Under the pieces are notes generated by a model. The model was not told the origin of the DNA. It saw nothing but the letters and a program-made list of their open reading frames with translations, and made no database searches. Source: Paenibacillus timonensis (GTDB lineage: Bacteria > Bacillota > Bacilli > Paenibacillales > Paenibacillaceae). Taken from it: 64,000 nt of DNA. Where the stretch lies: contig NZ_WNZY01000003.1 of assembly GCF_009725205.1 (NCBI RefSeq), positions 1 through 64,000 on the forward strand. Reading direction: 5' to 3'. Numbering within the stretch: position 1 is the stretch's first letter; each line of letters starts with the position of its first letter. This document shows, piece by piece, positions 9,000 through 18,123 of this stretch. The position numbers were made by a program, and so were the translations under genes.

Positions 9000-10457
9000 T
9001 CACTGAAGGCCGAGATATTCTTTGATGCCGTCCGCGATGCCTTGGGCGACTTTGCTGCGGTATTCGTCCGTTGCTAGCAACGCATCATCGTTTTTGTTAC
9101 TTAAGTACCCGCATTCGAGCAGCACGGCCGGCATGGTGGTTTCCCGGGTCACATGCAAGCTTTGCGTACGGACCTTGCGATCGGCCAAACCGGAGGCTTG
9201 GACCAGATGCTTATGCATAACCTTAGCCAAATCCTGGCTTGCAGCCCGAGTATAATAGGTCTCTACGCCGCTGGCCGAGGCGGAACCGGAATTTGCGTGT
9301 ACGGATATAAAAATGTCCGCACCTACGTTTTCGGCAATTTTTACCCGGTCCGGCAAGGTCGGATAAGTATCGCTTTCGCGCGTCAGCACCAAGTTGATGT
9401 TAGGATCGTTCTGCAGCAGCTTCTGCACTTTCAGAACCACGGCAAGGTTAAAGTCCTTCTCCTTCTTCTTCGTGACGCTGATCGCCCCTGGATCGCTTCC
9501 TCCATGACCGGCGTCCAGCACAACCGTCTTCTTCCCATCGCCGCCGGAGTTTCCCCCTTGGCTAGGATCCATATTCAAGTTAACGAAGATCAATCCGTCG
9601 TTATCGTTAACCAATTGATAATTTACCTTATGGTTCAAATCCAGTACGATTCGTACGGTCGATGGATTACTGCTAAACAGCGCGTATCTGACTTTGGAAA
9701 CATCGGGATAATCCGTTACTTCAATGGCTCCACTTTTGTTAACGTCAAGAGGCGCTCCATTAGCCAATGTTTCAGCAAATTGCGTTTGCGGAAGATCGAT
9801 CACTAACCGTTCCGGACCGCTCATTGTAAAAATGCTCGGCGTCACGTTCTTATCAACCGCAATCATCAGGCTATTGTTGCTGAACCCGATCCCCGTAACC
9901 TTCGCTAACTCGGCGGGATCGACCGGAGGCACAACCGTGCCCGGTTGCTGTCCGTCCGTTCCTGTACCGCTGTCGGTGCCAGATCCAGCATTTCCGGCAT
10001 TTCCGCTTCCGCTCCCGGAGCTTGACGATGTTAAGTAAGCAGATTTAGCTGCGTTGTCCCAAGACACCTTCAGCCCCATCTGCTCTCCGACAAAACGCAT
10101 CGGAACGAGCGTCGTGTCCTCGGCAAGCTTAGGTGCGATAGGCAGCTTAACTTCACTTCCATTGACGGAAGCGGTTGTTTTATTGACGTTGAGAATAAGC
10201 GTTGTACCCGATTGCTTTATGGTTACCGTGCTCGTCTTTTTCTCATAGTTGACGTCAAAACCCAGCTCCTCCGCGACGACACGAATTGGAATCATCACAT
10301 TTCCATTCACATTTTGGACTTGTCCGTTTTCGGGTAAAGCGAGCGCTTTCCCATCCAGATAAATACTCGTACTGCCAGGCGCTGCTTGTCCTGTCTGCGC
10401 CATCACCATCAGCAGCATCCAGGCGAACACGAGCGCCGCCAAACCTTTTTTCTTCAT
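9000..10457 (-). CDS. N-acetylmuramoyl-L-alanine amidase (Amidase_3), copy A
   Basis: 485 aa, secreted. Signal peptide (~1-26, ending GQAA), copper-amine-oxidase N-terminal-like domain (~30-145, with VMIPIRVVAEELGF and LVPMRFVGEQMG), Gly/Ser linker (~146-185), AMIN domain (~190-300) for wall targeting, then a zinc amidase domain (~312-485). Visible zinc and catalytic residues: His in LDAGHGG, Glu in KEKDFN, His in SVHAN, Glu in LLECGYLS. It cleaves the amide between MurNAc and L-Ala of peptidoglycan. The same architecture is repeated at 12375-13889. Confidence 0.93.
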   Translation of the reverse strand: MKKKGLAALVFAWMLLMVMAQTGQAAPGSTSIYLDGKALALPENGQVQNVNGNVMIPIRVVAEELGFDVNYEKKTSTVTIKQSGTTLILNVNKTTASVNGSEVKLPIAPKLAEDTTLVPMRFVGEQMGLKVSWDNAAKSAYLTSSSSGSGSGNAGNAGSGTDSGTGTDGQQPGTVVPPVDPAELAKVTGIGFSNNSLMIAVDKNVTPSIFTMSGPERLVIDLPQTQFAETLANGAPLDVNKSGAIEVTDYPDVSKVRYALFSSNPSTVRIVLDLNHKVNYQLVNDNDGLIFVNLNMDPSQGGNSGGDGKKTVVLDAGHGGSDPGAISVTKKKEKDFNLAVVLKVQKLLQNDPNINLVLTRESDTYPTLPDRVKIAENVGADIFISVHANSGSASASGVETYYTRAASQDLAKVMHKHLVQASGLADRKVRTQSLHVTRETTMPAVLLECGYLSNKNDDALLATDEYRSKVAQGIADGIKEYLGLQ

Positions 10458-10717
10458 CCGTCACCCCTACCATCCTAGAATTTTTGCCTCATGATGACCG
10501 ATGAGTTTTCTTTATTGCGCTTCGACATCACCAGACGACATATTAGACGCCAAAAGCCATGGAAAGTTGCGAAAAAATGGCATTTTTCTGCTTAACATTT
10601 GCCAGAGCTTCCTACGAAAATCCTGACTTTCCTAAAAGCGGAAGTGGGCCTCGATCACACGCACAAAAGAACCCGACAGATCCTTGACTCTCGATCGATC
10701 GGGCTAATTTCGTCGGC

Positions 10718-10850
10718 TAACGGACTCCAGGGCCGCTATTTGCGATGAATTCGGTTAACTCATTATGTAACGGGCTGAGATGACCTTATTAGCCGGATTC
10801 TAAACCGGATAGGTACAAAAAGGTCAAAATAGCGCCGTTGGAGTCCGTTA
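10718..10850. repeat. 133-bp inverted-repeat element
   Basis: Perfect 12-bp outer arms TAACGGACTCCA (10718-10729) and TGGAGTCCGTTA (10839-10850), and inner arms CGCTATTT (10734-10741) and AAATAGCG (10827-10834), four bases in from the outer arms on each side. The loop contains a further AAGGTC/GACCTT pair. It looks like a mobile or regulatory palindromic repeat rather than a terminator, because it has no T run. Confidence 0.8.
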
Positions 10851-10930
10851 CGTTGGGAAAACCTCGGGAAATGGCGGAATAACGGCCCTCCGGTCTGTTA
10901 CAAACTCCCGCTGCGCGCTCTTTGATCATT

Positions 10931-10966
10931 ATCCCGTTAACTCAGGTTCAACCGAGTTGACGGGAT
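10931..10966. repeat. Hairpin with 13-bp arms
   Basis: Arms ATCCCGTTAACTC (10931-10943) and GAGTTGACGGGAT (10954-10966) match with one mismatch around a 10-base loop. No T run follows, so a transcription terminator is unlikely. Confidence 0.7.
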
Positions 10967-11000
10967 TATGCTCCTCTCCATACCGCCTGTAGCAGCCAGA

Positions 11001-11705
11001 GAGTGCCCCAACGCAAAAGAAGAGCGCTAAAGGCCAGAGGGTGAAATGATTCTGAAGAAACGATAGTGGTCGCCTTTGCGAGCGGATTTCTACAACTCCT
11101 GAATCTACAGAATCAAGAAATCCGCGAGCAACAGCGATCGTAAGAACATTTCACACGGCGGCCTTCCCGCGCTCTCTATTTAGTTACTCGGCAAATCGAG
11201 TCCAACAGATTTGCCAAACATCCCTCCTCCCCCACGGCGAACGGAGCAGCCGGCGGGAGTGCCCCAACGCAAAAGAAGAGCGCTAAAGGCAGAGGGTGAA
11301 ATGATTCTGAAGAAACGATAGTGGTCGCCTTTGCGAACGGATTTCTACAACTCCTGAATCTACAGATTCAAGAAATCCGACGAGGAACAGCGATCGTAAG
11401 AACATTTCACACGGCGGCCTTCCCGCGCTCTTCTATTCAGTTACTCGGCAAATCGAGTCCAACAGATTTGCCAAACATTCCTCCTCCCCCACGGCGAACG
11501 GAGCAGCCGGCGGGAGTGCCCCAACGCAAAAAAGAGCGCTAAAGGCCAGAGGGTGAAATGATTCTGAAGAAACGATAGTGGTCGCCTTTGCGAGCGGATT
11601 TCTACAACTCCTGAATCTACAGAATCAAGAAATCCGCAAGCAACAGCGATCGTAAGAACATTTCACACGGCGGCCCTCCCGCGCTCTTCTATTCAGTTAC
11701 TCGGC
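11001..11705. repeat. Tandem repeat, period 256-257 bp, 2.75 copies, each with giant hairpin
   Basis: Copies start at 11001, 11257 and 11514 (GAGTGCCCCAACGC); the third stops at 11705. Copies are nearly identical. In copy 1 nested inverted arms are: AGAAGAGCGC (11018-11027) with GCGCTC (11169-11174; the full GCGCTCTTCT is present in copies 2 and 3), GTGAAATG (11041-11048) with CATTTCAC (11147-11154), and GCGGATTTCT (11082-11091) with AGAAATCCGC (11116-11125). Each unit therefore folds into a ~160-nt imperfect hairpin. Copies 1 and 2 also carry a second hairpin, GGCAAATC-N10-GATTTGCC (11190-11215 in copy 1). Confidence 0.9.
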
Positions 11706-11727
11706 TTCATAGATATCTTCAAGCAAT

Positions 11728-12336
11728 CTACCGGCTCATCGGATGCTCCAGATCGACGTGGCCCATCAACGATTCGACCTGCGCCCCGTCCAACGTCAAC
11801 TCGATTTGCTTGACTTCGTCAAACTGGAACATCGTATTCTTCAGCGCTTCGAGGGCCAGAGATTCCCCGCCTGCGCCGAGGCGAGCTTCGTCCGGCAGGC
11901 TGATATCGAGATTTAATTGTCCGCTCGTTTCATCAAACTTCACCGTGTTCAGGACCACCTTCTCCCAGAGAGAAAGAAGGCCGTCGTCCGCCTTCTGCAG
12001 CGCTTCAAAGGCGCTTTCGTATTTGCTCCGATCCGCCGTAAATTCGATCTCGCGAGATTTTGGCTTCAAGTCCATTAGGTTATCGTCGGTATAATAAACC
12101 TGTATGGTCAACTTCTCCACCTCCGCCTCTGGCGCATCGGCGTTTGCAGCACTCGTCTCATCAGTACCGCTTCCACTCTGTTGAACCTCCGGTAGCTCGG
12201 TTCCCTGCGCACCGTTGCTCATTGCAGCATCCACTTCATTCCCGTTATCCGGAGGCGAAGCCACCGGCTTGTTCCCGCATCCTGCGGCAACCCCCAACAT
12301 GGCGACCATCGCCAGTAAAATCGCTATTTTTCTCAT
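11728..12336 (-). CDS. GerMN-domain lipoprotein, copy B
   Basis: 202 aa from ATG 12334-12336, preceded by AAGGGGG; an in-frame ATG at 12378 that overlaps the amidase stop as ATGA has no ribosome site. Lipobox VAAGC (Cys20), Asp/Gly/Glu-rich linker, then a GerMN domain from about residue 90 (LTIQVYYTDDNLMDL) to the end. It is the paralogue of the lipoprotein at 8381-8974 and has the same position after an amidase gene. Role inferred: envelope or spore-related structural partner of the amidase. Confidence 0.88.
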   Translation of the reverse strand: MRKIAILLAMVAMLGVAAGCGNKPVASPPDNGNEVDAAMSNGAQGTELPEVQQSGSGTDETSAANADAPEAEVEKLTIQVYYTDDNLMDLKPKSREIEFTADRSKYESAFEALQKADDGLLSLWEKVVLNTVKFDETSGQLNLDISLPDEARLGAGGESLALEALKNTMFQFDEVKQIELTLDGAQVESLMGHVDLEHPMSR

Positions 12337-12374
12337 GCCGCTTGCCCCCTTGTCGATTCGGCCTCTTTCGTCTG

Positions 12375-13889
12375 TCATAGGCCCAGATATTCTTTAATAC
12401 CCGCGACGACGCCCTCTGCAACGCGTTGTTGGAATTCCTCGGTATACATCAGGCCTGCGTCGGTCTTGTTGCTAAGATATCCAACCTCAAGCAGGACCGC
12501 CGGCATTTTTGTTTCTCGGGTGACATGCAGACTGCTCTTTCTGACGCCCCGGTCGGATAGGCCCGTCGCGTTAACCAAATGCCGATGCATAACGTTGGCA
12601 AGCGGAATGCTCTCGTCCCGGGTATAATACGTTTCCGAACCGCTCGGGTTACTTGGGGGATCAATGCTGTTTCCATGGATAGAGACGAACACCGAGGCCC
12701 CGATGTCATTGGCGACCTTTACTCGATCCTGCAGCGACATCGTAACATCCGTCGTACGAGTCATCACCACATCCAGATTCGCTTCCTGCCGAAGCAGTGC
12801 CTCGACTTTTAACGCTACGCCAAGGGTGAATTCCTTCTCCTGTTTCTTGGTCACGCTGATGGCTCCAGGCTGGCTCCCGCCATGACCCGCGTCGATCACG
12901 ACAACCGGTTTGCCGGTCCCGCCTATCCCGATGCCTGGAACAGTGACCCCTGACGTCAAGTCAACGGTTACAAGACCATCGTCCAGATTGGTTACCTTGA
13001 ACTCTACGTTCCGGTTCAAGTCAATTACGATCCGTATCGTAGACGGTGCCGTACTGAACAGAGAGTAACGGATTTGAGATACGTCCGGATAATCGCTAAC
13101 CGCAATTTGACCTTTCCGACTGACGTCGAGCGGTTGAACTTCCCCAAAAGTAGGAGCAAAATCAGCGTTTGGAATGTCGACAACGATCCGATCAGGACCG
13201 CTCATTTTAAATACGTTAGGAGTTACGCTGCCGGATACGGCAAACATCAAGCGGTTTTCGCTAAAGCTGATGCCCTGGATCAACGCATTTGGGACCTCAG
13301 CCTGGTTCCCGGTTGGATTCCCCGGAACGTATGTATCGTCATCCCCTGCCACCGGCTGCCCTGACGGAACGGAGACTGGGGTTTCCTGATCAGGTGACTG
13401 ACTTCCCGTGCCAGGAACAACACCACCAGCAGAACCTCCTGCCGGACTGGTTAAGTAAGCGGACTTGGTTGCATTGTCCCAACTGACCTGCATGCCCATC
13501 TGCTCTCCGACAAAGCGCAGCGGTACGAGCGTAGAGTCCCCCTGCAGATAGGGGGCACTATTCAGCTTAACCGTCTGGCCGTCGACGGAAGCCGCATTTT
13601 TGCCTAATGTGAGCTTGAGTTCCGTCCCCTCCTGCGAGATGGTAATCGTCCCGCTTTTCTTCTCCCAGGCGACTTGGTAACCCAACCCCTCAGCAACCAC
13701 TCGCAGCGGCACCATCACATTGCCTCCCACGATGCCGGCCTGAGCGCCTGCAGGCTGCTGCAATTCTTGGCCGTCCAATACAATATGCGTCTCGGAGGTT
13801 CCCGATGAGGCCGCGTAGGCGTCTTTCGCCAAACCCGGGAAAACCAGTAAGCCAACCAACATAAACATGATCAAGCCGAGTTTCTTCAT
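12375..13889 (-). CDS. N-acetylmuramoyl-L-alanine amidase (Amidase_3), copy B
   Basis: 504 aa, secreted, same order as copy A: signal peptide (~1-27, AYAA), copper-amine-oxidase-like domain (~33-150), Gly/Pro/Asp linker (~152-200), AMIN domain (~205-315), zinc amidase domain (~328-504). Zinc and catalytic residues visible: IDAGHGG, KEFTLG, SIHGNS and LLEVGYLS. In copy A the second zinc histidine motif reads SVHAN. The two amidases differ most in the linkers, as expected after an old duplication. It probably heads the operon with GerMN copy B. Confidence 0.93.
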   Translation of the reverse strand: MKKLGLIMFMLVGLLVFPGLAKDAYAASSGTSETHIVLDGQELQQPAGAQAGIVGGNVMVPLRVVAEGLGYQVAWEKKSGTITISQEGTELKLTLGKNAASVDGQTVKLNSAPYLQGDSTLVPLRFVGEQMGMQVSWDNATKSAYLTSPAGGSAGGVVPGTGSQSPDQETPVSVPSGQPVAGDDDTYVPGNPTGNQAEVPNALIQGISFSENRLMFAVSGSVTPNVFKMSGPDRIVVDIPNADFAPTFGEVQPLDVSRKGQIAVSDYPDVSQIRYSLFSTAPSTIRIVIDLNRNVEFKVTNLDDGLVTVDLTSGVTVPGIGIGGTGKPVVVIDAGHGGSQPGAISVTKKQEKEFTLGVALKVEALLRQEANLDVVMTRTTDVTMSLQDRVKVANDIGASVFVSIHGNSIDPPSNPSGSETYYTRDESIPLANVMHRHLVNATGLSDRGVRKSSLHVTRETKMPAVLLEVGYLSNKTDAGLMYTEEFQQRVAEGVVAGIKEYLGL

Positions 13890-14065
13890 TCGTTAATCCC
13901 TACCCCACCCTCGTATTTTGCCGAATCTAGAACTTCATTGGCGGATGCGTCCCTCATAGCAGTCCAGCGACTCTTATGTAAACGCCAACATTCCCAGAAC
14001 GTTGCTAATTACTTCCATAATATCAGAAAAACCGCGGCCCTGATAGACTCATATTTTCATAGATT

Positions 14066-14104
14066 GACAAAAAAAAGCCCCAACTGCTCATCGCAGCCGG
14101 GACT
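14066..14104 (-). terminator. Rho-independent terminator of leuCD
   Basis: A 12-bp stem at 14076-14087 and 14093-14104, all pairs satisfied on the minus-strand RNA with three G-U wobbles, five-base loop, followed by a run of nine T (A tract 14068-14076). Confidence 0.9.
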
Positions 14105-14124
14105 TCTCGCCAAACTCAGACGGT

Positions 14125-14724
14125 TTAAGCCATGTTCGCAAACTTTTTCTTCTCGTATGCCGCAATCAAATCCTCATGCTGGAGCGTTAAACCGATGTCA
14201 TCCAAGCCTTGCAGCAAAAATTGGCGGCGATGCTCATCCAGATCAAAACTCAATTTCAAGCCGTACTCGTCGAGGATCGTTTTTTGCTCCAGATCGACCG
14301 TTAACTTGTAGCCTTCATGAGTTGCCGTGCGCTGAAACAATTCCTCAACCTGTTCTTCCGACAACTTGATGGGCAAAATGCCGTTCTTAAAGCAGTTGTT
14401 GTAGAAAATATCCGCAAAGGACGGCGCGATCACACAGCGGAACCCATAGTCCAGGATCGCCCACGGGGCATGCTCCCGCGAGGAGCCGCACCCGAAGTTG
14501 ACACGCGAGATGAGCACGGATGCGCCTTCGTAACGCGTTTTGTTCAATTCGAACTCGGGATTAACGTTTCCTTCCGTGTCGAAACGCCATTCGTAGAAGA
14601 GAAATTGGCCAAATCCAGACCGTTCAATCCGTTTCAAAAATTGCTTCGGTATAATTGCATCGGTATCCACGTTCACGCGATCCACCGGACCTACGACACC
14701 GGTATGTTTCACAAATGCTTCCAT
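14125..14724 (-). CDS. leuD: 3-isopropylmalate dehydratase small subunit
   Basis: 199 aa, the usual LeuD size. With LeuC it isomerises 2-isopropylmalate to 3-isopropylmalate in leucine synthesis. Family motifs include [14 protein letters not shown] near the N-terminus and [17 protein letters not shown] sequence ([19 protein letters not shown]) near residues 75-93. It starts 24 bp after leuC and ends before a strong terminator, so leuCD forms a two-gene unit; leuA/leuB are not in the window. Confidence 0.96.
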   Translation of the reverse strand: MEAFVKHTGVVGPVDRVNVDTDAIIPKQFLKRIERSGFGQFLFYEWRFDTEGNVNPEFELNKTRYEGASVLISRVNFGCGSSREHAPWAILDYGFRCVIAPSFADIFYNNCFKNGILPIKLSEEQVEELFQRTATHEGYKLTVDLEQKTILDEYGLKLSFDLDEHRRQFLLQGLDDIGLTLQHEDLIAAYEKKKFANMA

Positions 14725-14748
14725 CGTCGATTCTCCCCTTTTCCTTGA

Positions 14749-16173
14749 TTAGCTCAGGACTTCGCTTTTGATTTCCCAGTCACGTACGTCAACGAAATGA
14801 CCTTTGATCGCCGCCGCTGCCGCCATGGCTGGAGAAACCAGATGCGTTCTGCCGCCGCGCCCTTGCCGTCCTTCAAAGTTACGGTTGGAGGTGGAGGCGC
14901 ACCGTTGTCCCGGCTGCAGGACGTCGGGATTCATCGCGAGGCACATGCTGCAGCCTGCATCACGCCATTCGAAGCCCGCTTCTACGAACACCTTGTCGAG
15001 GCCTTCTTGTTCGGCTTGCAGCTTCACGCGGCCCGAACCTGGAACGACAATCGCCGTTACCTTATCCGAGACCTTGTAGCCTTTAGCGACTTCCGCCGCC
15101 GCACGCAGGTCTTCGATCCGGCCGTTCGTACAGGAACCGATAAAGACATAGTCAATGGCGATATCCGTCATCGGCGTACCTGGCGTCAAGCCCATATATT
15201 CTACCGCTTTCTCAGCGGCCTTCCGTTCATTGTCTGTCGCGAAGTCGGCCGGGTTCGGCACTGTACCGTTAATCCCCGTCCCCATTCCCGGGCTCGTTCC
15301 CCAAGTGACTTGCGGAATCAGCGAATCGACGTCAAATTCTGCGACGCGGTCATAAACCGCTCCTTCATCGGTAGCAAGGTTCTTCCATTCGGCTACCGCC
15401 TGTTCGAACGCCGCGCCTTGAGGAACGTGCTCGCGGCCGCGCAAATAGTTAAACGTTGTATCGTCCGGTGCGATCAAGCCTGCTCTTGCCCCAGCTTCAA
15501 TCGACATGTTACAAACCGTCATCCGCTCTTCCATCGACAATTCGCGGATTGCTTCACCCGTATACTCGATGACATAACCCGTAGCGAAGTCCGTGCCATA
15601 TTTCGCAATTACGCCGAGAATCATATCCTTCGCGGTCACGCCCGGTTTGCGTTTGCCGACAAAACGAACTTCCAGCGTTTTCGCTTTGGCTTGTTGGAGA
15701 CATTGCGTGGCCAATACGTGCTCCACTTCACTCGTACCAATCCCGAAAGCAAGCGCGCCGAATGCGCCGTGCGTGGACGTATGGCTGTCACCGCAAACGA
15801 TTGTTTTGCCGGGATGTGTCAGCCCTAACTCCGGACCCATGACGTGGACAACGCCTTGATCGATCGTGTCAAGATCATACAAAGTAACGCCGAAATCACG
15901 ACAGTTCTGGGACAGCGTGTCAATTTGCTGTTTGGAAATCGGATCGGAAATGTTAAAGCGATCTTTGGTTGGAACGTTATGGTCCATCGTAGCGAAAGTC
16001 AATTCCGGACGGCGTACCTTGCGGCCGCTGAGACGAAGTCCTTCAAATGCCTGCGGAGAAGTTACCTCGTGTACGAGGTGCAAGTCGATATAAAGAATGC
16101 TAGGTTTGCCTTCCTCTTGATGAATTACGTGGTTATCCCAAATTTTCTCATACATTGTCTTTTTGCTGCTCAT
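14749..16173 (-). CDS. leuC: 3-isopropylmalate dehydratase large subunit
   Basis: 474 aa. An aconitase-family enzyme holding a 4Fe-4S cluster; cluster cysteines are in FIGSCTNGR and in [15 protein letters not shown]. Other family motifs: [11 protein letters not shown] and [13 protein letters not shown] prefer ATG 16171-16173 ([10 protein letters not shown]) because GGGGTGA is six bases before it; an ATG two codons upstream lies on that site. A promoter-like pair is found 90-120 bp upstream. No T-box or leucine leader peptide could be seen before it. Confidence 0.96.
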   Translation of the reverse strand: MSSKKTMYEKIWDNHVIHQEEGKPSILYIDLHLVHEVTSPQAFEGLRLSGRKVRRPELTFATMDHNVPTKDRFNISDPISKQQIDTLSQNCRDFGVTLYDLDTIDQGVVHVMGPELGLTHPGKTIVCGDSHTSTHGAFGALAFGIGTSEVEHVLATQCLQQAKAKTLEVRFVGKRKPGVTAKDMILGVIAKYGTDFATGYVIEYTGEAIRELSMEERMTVCNMSIEAGARAGLIAPDDTTFNYLRGREHVPQGAAFEQAVAEWKNLATDEGAVYDRVAEFDVDSLIPQVTWGTSPGMGTGINGTVPNPADFATDNERKAAEKAVEYMGLTPGTPMTDIAIDYVFIGSCTNGRIEDLRAAAEVAKGYKVSDKVTAIVVPGSGRVKLQAEQEGLDKVFVEAGFEWRDAGCSMCLAMNPDVLQPGQRCASTSNRNFEGRQGRGGRTHLVSPAMAAAAAIKGHFVDVRDWEIKSEVLS

Positions 16174-16262
16174 GTTCATTCACCCCACACAAGGATTCGT
16201 ACCAATGATCAAGACGTAAGCACGTCGTGTTGACCGCCCCTGCCGCCTTGAATGTTGAAATC

Positions 16263-16292
16263 AATATAACATGATCGCGTTAATTGTTCCAA
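16263..16292 (-). promoter_or_regulatory. Candidate sigma-A promoter of leuCD
   Basis: On the minus strand TTGGAA (16287-16292), 18-bp spacer, TATATT (16263-16268). Five or fewer consensus departures in total; spacing slightly long. Confidence 0.5.
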
Positions 16293-16319
16293 GATATAAT
16301 ATCTATAAATGTAATAGGT

Positions 16320-17252
16320 TTAACTTATAAGATGAACGATTACGATCAGCACCGGAAGCGTCAGAAAGGAAGCGAGCGTTGTCCATACGATGCACTTCGA
16401 CACCAGCCCGGGGGCGGCGTCAAACCGTTCAGCCAGCACAACGGCATTTACCGCGACCGGCATCGAGGCTTGAATAAACAGGACCGAGAACAGGACGCCG
16501 GAGATCCCAAGCAGCTTCAAAGCCGTGAAGGCCAACAACGGAGCCAGAAGCAGGCGGATTACCGTACCTGTCCAAAATGCGGCTGGCCTCACCCGCGTCG
16601 CCTCCGGTCGCCCTACCTTCACCATTTGTGCACCCAATATCGTTAGCACCACAGGCGAGTACGCGTCAGCTACCATCGAAATCCCCTGCTCCAAACCGGT
16701 GGAGAGGTGAAACCCGAATATTTTCAGAAATACAGCCAGAGCCGCCGCATAGACCGCCGGGAGAGTAAACACGGATTTCACCGCACTTTTGACGGAAAAC
16801 TGGGATCGTGCCGCGAAATAGACCCCAACTGTATTCACAATGATCATTTGCGTGATCACATACACCGAGGCCTTATCCAGGCCCAATTGACCGAATGCCA
16901 GAAGCACGAGCGGCAACCCATAGTTCGCGCTATTCGTGAGAGTGGAGATCAAAGTCAAACCGGCCGTCTCCGCCGAATCCATTCGGGTGATCATCCCCGC
17001 AACTTTAGCTACCCCCCACATCAGCAGCAGATTTACGAGGGCGAAGCCAATCGTGTTGTACAGTTCATCCATCGATATTCGGGCGTTCCGCAGCGTGTCG
17101 AAGATGATAGCCGGACTAAGCACGTACAAATATAACGTTAACAAATGTTTCGTGTCCCAGGCGCGGAACCGGGCCAGCAGCGCCCCGAAGGCAACCGGAA
17201 CCGACAGTGGCACGATAACGCCAAGCAGCGTCGAACCAACCGTTTGGAGCAT
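16320..17252 (-). CDS. AEC-family (auxin efflux carrier type) transporter
   Basis: 310 aa with about ten hydrophobic segments, in the two-fold five-helix arrangement of the AEC family. Opens with GSTLLGVIVPLSVPVAFGAL and has family-like NYGLPLVLLAFG and VNAVVLAERF. These carriers move small organic acids such as malate or malonate, or unknown substrates; the sequence does not say which. Single gene. A terminator is not obvious after it; read-through into the leuCD promoter region is possible. Confidence 0.85.
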   Translation of the reverse strand: MLQTVGSTLLGVIVPLSVPVAFGALLARFRAWDTKHLLTLYLYVLSPAIIFDTLRNARISMDELYNTIGFALVNLLLMWGVAKVAGMITRMDSAETAGLTLISTLTNSANYGLPLVLLAFGQLGLDKASVYVITQMIIVNTVGVYFAARSQFSVKSAVKSVFTLPAVYAAALAVFLKIFGFHLSTGLEQGISMVADAYSPVVLTILGAQMVKVGRPEATRVRPAAFWTGTVIRLLLAPLLAFTALKLLGISGVLFSVLFIQASMPVAVNAVVLAERFDAAPGLVSKCIVWTTLASFLTLPVLIVIVHLIS

Positions 17253-17439
17253 GACGGCACCCCCTACTTTGAATTGCCACCTATTTTAACGTCCGGATGA
17301 AGCCATCGTCCAAGACTAGAAACCAATATCGTTAATAGTTAACGCCTATACCCCATCCCCAAATGGATTCCGCAATAAAAAAGAGCAATCCGGCCGAGTT
17401 ACATCTCGGAATTCGGATTGCTCCCTATCGTAATCTGAT
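17253..17439. other. Intergenic region between signal peptidase and AEC transporter
   Basis: Carries the signal peptidase terminator (17377-17424) and the presumed AEC promoter; nothing else seen. Confidence 0.5.
17377..17424 (-). terminator. Rho-independent terminator of the signal peptidase gene
   Basis: Perfect 10-bp stem GAGCAATCCG (17383-17392) with CGGATTGCTC (17414-17423), an inner CCGAG/CTCGG pairing, and a run of T on the minus strand. Confidence 0.9.
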
Positions 17440-18000
17440 TTAAAACGAATCAATTCCCATCACATGATCCAGCGGCACAGGTCCGATGCTGCGGCTGTCA
17501 TTGCTGTTATTCCGGTTATCTCCCATCACGAACACGTGGTTTTCCGGCACTTCCCATACCTGTGCGACACCGGCATCCATCTGTTCTTTAATGTAAGACT
17601 CCTGTAGCTGCTGTCCGTTGCGGAACACATGCCCGTCTTTCACTTCGATCGTATCCCCGGGCAAGCCGATGACGCGTTTCACATAGAATACATCATCCTC
17701 TTCTCCACCGGACAACCAGGTGATGATCGGATGCTCCTTCACATCATCCCAGAACGTGCGGCTACGGTCCACGCGGCTGTCGATAATGACGATGTCGCCG
17801 TAAGCCGGCAGCTTCTCCAACACATGCGTAAACTTCCAGGCGTAAATCCGTTGGTTGTCGTTCAAAGTAGGTTCCATCGAATGCCCATCCACTTTATAGG
17901 GCTGAATGATAAAAATGCCGATAATCATGCTAAGCACAAACCCAAGGGCGATCGAGAAGCCCCATCCGCCGAGTTCCTTCCACCATCTCTTTCGTTTCAA
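17440..18000 (-). CDS. lepB: Type I signal peptidase
   Basis: 186 aa from a TTG start at 17998-18000, which has GGAGG about eight bases before it; the open frame extends 70 codons further up but without a ribosome site and with a non-protein-like sequence. One N-terminal membrane anchor (residues ~14-33), catalytic Ser41 in GHSMEPTL, catalytic Lys108 in YVKRVIGLPGD, and C-terminal box GDNRNNSNDSRSIG. It removes signal peptides from exported proteins on the outer membrane face. Divergent from the LysR gene. Confidence 0.94.
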   Translation of the reverse strand: MKRKRWWKELGGWGFSIALGFVLSMIIGIFIIQPYKVDGHSMEPTLNDNQRIYAWKFTHVLEKLPAYGDIVIIDSRVDRSRTFWDDVKEHPIITWLSGGEEDDVFYVKRVIGLPGDTIEVKDGHVFRNGQQLQESYIKEQMDAGVAQVWEVPENHVFVMGDNRNNSNDSRSIGPVPLDHVMGIDSF

Positions 18001-18084
18001 GCGAAAACCTCCACCCACTTGATGTTTGTCTCTATTATAAAGGCAACGGATATGCCATGACAAACATCTATATGATATAGTGAA

Positions 18085-18105
18085 CTTATAGGTTCTACTT
18101 ATAAG
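18085..18105 (+). promoter_or_regulatory. Candidate LysR operator between lepB and the LysR gene
   Basis: Inverted repeat CTTATA (18085-18090)-N9-TATAAG (18100-18105), the T-N11-A type expected for LysR autoregulation, 19 bp before the LysR start codon. Confidence 0.5.
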
Positions 18106-18123
18106 ATACAAAGGGGTAATCGC

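Larger units (their letters stand above)
10458..11727. other. 1.27-kb non-coding region between the duplicated amidase/GerMN pairs
   Basis: No ORF in it has both a ribosome site and coding character. It holds, left to right: the promoter zone of amidase A; a large inverted repeat (10718-10850); a 13-bp-arm hairpin (10931-10966); and the 257-bp tandem repeat (11001-11705). The repeat ends only 23 bp from the GerMN copy B stop codon. Confidence 0.8.

Noticed and set aside
10931..10966. Intrinsic terminator
   Set aside because: Stable stem but no T run on either strand and no gene ending nearby.
11321..11542. Possible 73-residue ORF inside the tandem repeat
   Set aside because: It follows the repeat sequence, has no ribosome site, and its frame is broken in the other copies.
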